Part shown: one piece after another, positions 59,731-64,000 of the stretch | How the letters are laid out: each line of letters opens with the position of its first letter | How positions within the stretch are numbered: position 1 is the first letter of the stretch | Assembly: GCF_001039355.2 (NCBI RefSeq) | Contig: NW_019775421.1 | Span: forward strand, 342,464-406,463 | Direction of reading: 5' to 3' | Length of the DNA stretch: 64,000 nucleotides | Source: Lingula anatina | Lineage: Eukaryota > Brachiopoda > Lingulata > Lingulida > Lingulidae | Made by a program: the position numbers and the translations under genes | Notes under the pieces: model-generated | Seen by the model: only the letters and a program-made list of their open reading frames with translations | What the model was told of the DNA's origin: nothing | Database searches by the model: none

Positions 59731-62330
59731 TTATGGGCTTGGCTGAAGCCGAAAACGTCTTTGAAGTTGGAACTCGGCGTCCGTTATAGCTTTACACAGG
59801 CCAAATGTTACTGAAACTTTAGATTCTTTCGTCATTGGCCCATCCCTTATATCCAGTCCACCATAGATCATCGAAACTGCCAACAAGGAGTTCGGGGCAC
59901 AATCCGACTTCATAACGACCACACTACCACTGTCGCCATCCAGCGAGAAAGGCTTGTTGCCCACTGATTTCACCAACAGAAGGTTGGAAAAGCGTTGAAA
60001 CATACCATTCATGTGAAGAGTACCAACAACGATCCCCTCGGTATATCCAGTAGCCGCGCCATTTTTGTGAACTCTTTCGCCATGGAGAGATTCCAAACCA
60101 TCCGTAAACAACCTGCAATCGTGTGGTTCACCACGTACCATGAAAACCCCTTCATACGCTCTTCTTGCCTCAGCACTTAATCGAATGAAGGCAATGTCGA
60201 CCAGATCTGAGGGAGGTATGTCCACTTGCGAGACTACCGATTGGGCTGGTTTCGAATATGCAATCTGGCCTACTTGAAGAAAACCGTTTTCGTTCTCAAC
60301 AAACTTGCACTTTCTAGCCACGTGTTCACAAGTGAGAGCATAAACCTCTCGGACCACCCCGTCAACAAACGCGAAACACCCCAGTGTACCGAACGGGGGA
60401 TTTCTATCTTGCCTCATGGACAGCATCGATCCCACGCCAAAACCATAGGGAGTGATCTTTGAATTTGGAGACCACTCCACAATACAGAAGTATTGGCAGA
60501 ATTCATCATCGGATACAATACGTTCAATTTCGCTTTTTATGAGACGTTTTTCTTCTTCTTGGCGCCATAGATCCGCTTGAACGAAGATGTGGAGCTTGCC
60601 AAAGATGATGCCAAACGCTCTAATGAAGGGCTTTCTGTGAAATAAAATTGAACAATATCAAGAACAGGATTCAGTTCTACTAGCGTGTTAATATAAACGA
60701 CCTTGTCCTATAGTGCTTGTAAAATTTTACACTTAACCTCTAAAAAAATTATGGACACAAATCCCAATAGTAACATGTATGTTTCTTATAAATGATTCAG
60801 CTCCTGAATGTATGTTAATTTAATTTAATTTTCTTTTTATGTACTTACTTGTGTAACTCTGCCTTCACCGGATCTGGAATAATCGGGACTTGACGCAGAG
60901 ATGCAGCGTGTGGGTTTCTGTATATTTTTATCTTCGAGGTTAGTTTATTCATTTCTAGATGCAAAATTCTGAGTTTTTCAAAGTCTTCAGCTTTTGGTCT
61001 GTCATCGTCATCATCGGGGTCCGACTGGTAAATGAAAGAAAGCAATGTTCGTGTGATGTTGTCGCTCTGTTTTGTGACGTCATTGTGAAAGTCCAGTGCG
61101 ACCATTTTTCGGAAGCTTTCCCCATTTACATACACAGGCTGTGGCAAACTTGGATAGAGCCAAGGACCAGGTTTCGGTATATGTTTCATGAATGAAGCCA
61201 TGACTTTTTCCATATTGAGCTTAGCCTCTGCCCCGCATTGACTTTCACCGGAAAGATGAATCAAATCTATGCCCATCATTTCAGTGAGTTTCTTTGTTAT
61301 CTGCATTGTAAAGTTAGCGAGCGTTTCCTTGTTTTGAACAAAGTACGACCTTCTTCTATGAATTAATCCGCCGCGGTGATCCTTCAGAACAAGTGTGGTT
61401 GCACATTGGTCTATTTTCTCGCGATTTGAATGTAAATATTGCTGTATTTTAGACTCTAGATTGCACTTTTCTTCCAACACATATTCCAAGCCAGCAATCA
61501 AATTTTGAACAACTTTCAAGAAGTCCGTCATGGCGTTGTCTACAGCTTCCATCATGTAAAGAAACACCTTTTCTGTAATATCTCTTTCGTTATTCCAAAA
61601 CAAAATATCACTGGATATAGCATCCAGTGCTTTTGTCAGTATAACATGACCAGCGGGCCATTCCAGTAAAATCTCTTTGACAATATCTTCTTTTGTTACC
61701 AGGCGCCCTTTCCGACTGATAACATCCGTAGTCAATGCAACAGCCACCAAAGAGCATGCTTCATTATTTGTCTGATTCAACACCAGTTGTAAAAGTTCTA
61801 CGTCCTGGAAAATAGTATCATCAAAAAATTTAAAAAACCAAAGAAATTCAGGAAACAACCTTTTATATTTGATAAAACTTTTAATAGTTTGAAAGGAAAG
61901 TCACTCTTTTAATGTGGCTTGAAGCCAGGAAGATTTAAATGCAAATTAAAGTTGCTGAATATTTTTTTTATTTAAGTACCAGGAATATTTTCAAACACAA
62001 ACCTACCTCTTTTGTGGGAAATATTTCTGGTGCAAAAATGAACAGTCGTGGTATGTCTTTTTCTGGTTTTAACGCTTTTACGATTTTGAATCCCTCTGAT
62101 TCGATTTGAGAAGCCAGTCCAGCAGCATGTTCTCCAAAGACAACCACCTCAACGGTGTCAGACTTGGTCCACGAGAGCATGCCACGCAGTTTCCTAATAT
62201 GCGTCTCTTGAAATATAGCAAAAAGTCTTTTTCTGACGTAGTTATACTTGAAATTTCCCGTGGAGGGGAATTGTAGCTTGGTAGAATGGGATTCTATCAT
62301 TTCCATCAGCTTAGCAAGCGAATTGAGAGC
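59731..62330 (-). CDS. Gene B: trypsin-like (PA-clan) peptidase protein, paralogue of A, anchor exon lost
   Basis: Three intact exons, minus strand: 62330-62007, 61804-60849 and 60634-59731, giving 727 residues. They share splice positions and phases with exons 2-4 of gene A. The first domain (V-V-V-F-G-E-H ... R-L-F-I-F-A-P-E) parallels gene A. The helical exon is 140 codons longer than in A, with a Cys/Arg-containing insert before the shared acidic block (D-P-D-D-D-D-D-R-P). The peptidase domain keeps T-C-E-H-V, L-V-D-I-A-F, G-A-A-T-G-Y-T-E-G and D-G-D-S-G-S, so the triad is complete. The exon that should encode the membrane anchor (near 62963-63200) is decayed. Translation could start at ATG 62306 within the first intact exon, giving a soluble protein, or from an unseen upstream exon. 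Reading frames are open throughout these exons. Confidence 0.75.
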
Positions 62331-62452
62331 CTACAAAGATATATAATCAATTCTACAGCTGACAATACAGTTACAATGTACATTAGAATCAATTATTAAT
62401 GTTGCACAGGTACGAAATCACTATTCATGCGTGGACATTGAAATGGACACAT

Positions 62453-62736
62453 CAGTGGCGGATTTAGAGGGGGGGAGTCGGGGTCTCCTGACCCCCCCCC
62501 CCCCTTCCGTTTCTGAAAAATATACCACATCAATATTCCCCTCTTGATATTAGAACTATGACTAGCTGAATCATAGTTTTTAACCGCACCAAGGGACACC
62601 GTTTGCACTCTAAAACACTAAAAATATTTCGTGGCCCCGGACCTGAAGAGGGTGATGGTTGGCTTTGCATTCGATGCATGTCGTTCTGGACCTCCTCCCC
62701 CCCCGCACCCTTCATTTTATCCTGGATAAGCCCCTG
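62453..62736. mobile_element. MITE related to 1731-1900 (CAG-GGCGGAT termini)
   Basis: It starts CAGTGGCGGATTTAG and ends CTGGATAAGCCCCTG. These ends match the inverted termini of the 170-bp MITE at 1731-1900 with substitutions. Flanking cacat and tacat agree at four of five bases, consistent with an old 5-bp target duplication. Poly-G and poly-C runs lie inside. It sits in the intron upstream of gene B exon 2. Confidence 0.6.
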
Positions 62737-62962
62737 TACATGTACTTATTAAATTAATTCCAACGCCCGTAGAAAGTTTCTATTCAGTTTCTTTATAAAA
62801 GAGGCCATCTCTATGGAATGTTTTAGTGCTTTTATCGACTATCGACAAAACCCCATTTTCTTCTCCTACATGTACATAACACCTTGTGATTATGTAGTTA
62901 ATCATTTACGAACGGTTGACATTGTTTATAAATTTGATGTTTTACGAATTTCAATATCTTAC

Positions 62963-63270
62963 CATGTTTAACAGTTTCAAATTTATCCGTGTCTTCCCTT
63001 AAGACTCTGCAAACGCCCTACTATTATCTCTCGATCCCAGATTGCTTACAGTTAACTTCAAAGCCGTCTTCGTCGTATCCCAAAACGGCGTAACCACAGG
63101 TGCAAACGATAAAAAATGGCGAAGACCTTTAACGGCACCTACTCGCACAGGTAGACCTCGTCAAATCCTACAGGTTAAACAAACAAATATAAACAGGCGG
63201 TCTTTCGTTTCTTCTACTTAAAAAACAATTTGTTTTTTTTTCTTCATAAAAACAGTGCCATGCATCCTAT
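62963..63270 (-). pseudogene. Decayed anchor exon of gene B
   Basis: The minus strand aligns with gene A exon 1. Shared landmarks are 'atcgtttgca/gc', 'ggttacgc', 'atcgagaga', 'gacacgga', the final ATG and a gtaag donor at the same place. Relative to A it lacks one T in 'attttttatcg' (frameshift) and carries consecutive stops (taa tag tag) after I-E-R. It cannot encode the anchor. Upstream similarity fades near 63270. Confidence 0.8.
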
Positions 63271-63750
63271 AAAAATGTGTTCTGGTTCTGTTTTTGCTGC
63301 CCCATATTTGATGTCACCCTGGTAACTCTATTTACCTAGTTTGGCAATATGCCATGTGCCAAAAATAGCACTCAAACTTTTTTAGCGTACATATGTTTGA
63401 ATGGTAAACTTACTGTACGTATAAGCTTTTGTTGTATTGTATTGTGTTTGTTGAATATAAAGGGTTCTCTTTGTAATTGCTTAAAACACTCACCCAAAAA
63501 AGTAAAGATGTTCCTACTTTTAGACAAATCTGTTTTGCTGTCCCGCCTTTTATTTAACTACGATTAATCTAATTTGACAACATGCCATATGTACCAAAAA
63601 TAGCATTCAAATTTTCTTCGCGTCACCTAATGTATTAAGTGTAATATATATTCTTCAGTTACCCATTTACCCTAGGTTCAAGATTTCGGTATTGTCAGCT
63701 CGATCTTGATGTCGTATATAACCCACATCAGCAATACAGTAAAGCCTAAC
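63271..63750. other. Non-coding stretch upstream of gene B
   Basis: AT-rich sequence with a short internal repeat ('atatgccatgtgccaaaaat' near 63347 and 'catgccatatgtaccaaaaa' near 63581). No coding exon seen. Confidence 0.4.
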
Positions 63751-64000
63751 CCGGTGTAACATGAAAATCTGACTCCCATGAAAATCTGACTCCCCCCGTG
63801 AAAATTTGACTCCCCCATCATAAAACTTCATAAAACTTATTTTATTTTGACTATATGACTGTGATCTTGTAGTATGTAAAATGGATGATATGTTGGCACA
63901 TTTTTTGTAGTTTGCAGTGAAAATTTTGATGAAAAAATAAGAAAATTAAAAATGAGCACATAATGAAAATCTGACTCCCCCATGAAAATTTGACTCCCCC
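63751..64000. repeat. CCGGTGTAACA start followed by GAAAAT(C/T)TGACTCCCCC repeats
   Basis: It begins CCGGTGTAACATG, the same outer bases as the MITE family at 58454. A repeated word, GAAAATCTGACTCCC or GAAAATTTGACTCCCCC, follows at about 63763, 63780 and 63801, and again twice at 63965-64000. The window ends inside it, so the far terminus is not visible. Confidence 0.6.

Noticed and set aside
1-64000. tRNA, rRNA or CRISPR arrays
   Set aside because: By eye I saw no tRNA B-box with a matching A-box, no rRNA-like sequence, and no regularly spaced repeats with unique spacers.

Overview
This is an animal (intron-rich, AT-rich, microsatellite-rich) genomic window, most likely from a marine mollusc and probably a bivalve. 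That call is inference. It rests on high allelic divergence, abundant MITEs with several distinct terminal repeats, a frequent ACATGTA palindrome, and the gene families present. No complete gene is visible on the first 16 kb.

Layout. (1) 1-7793: one genomic segment appears twice (1-3269 and 4658-7793), with a single N plus a poly-G run where the first copy ends. This looks like two unmerged haplotypes (an assembly artefact) rather than a true tandem duplication. One copy carries a 170-bp MITE with a 5-bp target duplication that the other copy lacks. (2) 7.8-16.3 kb: gene-poor, with MITEs, a LINE 3'-end relic and a CRE/CCAAT cluster. (3) 16.3-46.1 kb: four plus-strand, seven-exon genes for four-pass membrane proteins of the LAPTM type (L1-L4). 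They share intron positions and phases (0,1,0,1,0,0), an N-terminal Cys-rich motif and an xYxxxxVxxYx block after the last membrane segment. Their cytosolic tails differ: PPxY motifs in L1, a Gly/Tyr-rich tail in L2, a basic tail with PPY in L3, and a C-terminal S-T-V PDZ-type ligand in L4. A second haplotig-like repeat (22132-24300 and 24302-26980, again separated by one N) duplicates the promoter and first exon of L2. (4) 46-50 kb: L4 downstream region and a dead Tc1-type transposon. (5) 50.2-63.3 kb: two minus-strand paralogous genes (A and B). Their products end in a trypsin-like (PA-clan) serine peptidase domain with a visible His-Asp-Ser triad, preceded by a helical middle region and an alpha/beta-looking domain. 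Gene A adds an N-terminal membrane anchor. In gene B the anchor exon is a decayed relic.

Between and inside A and B lie a 3.9-kb element with long inverted ends and GACTC/GAGTC arrays (inside intron 2 of A), a broken partial copy of L4, a gag-like retroelement relic split by a MITE, and further MITEs. The element in intron 2 of A carries a 66-codon exon with phase 0 on both sides. It could be spliced in frame into gene A.

The LAPTM-like array is plausibly a set of endolysosomal or plasma-membrane adaptors whose tails recruit different partners. The A/B pair is the least familiar gene family here: a possibly membrane-tethered PA-clan peptidase with N-terminal domains I do not recognise. I have no database evidence for either assignment beyond motifs read directly from the sequence.
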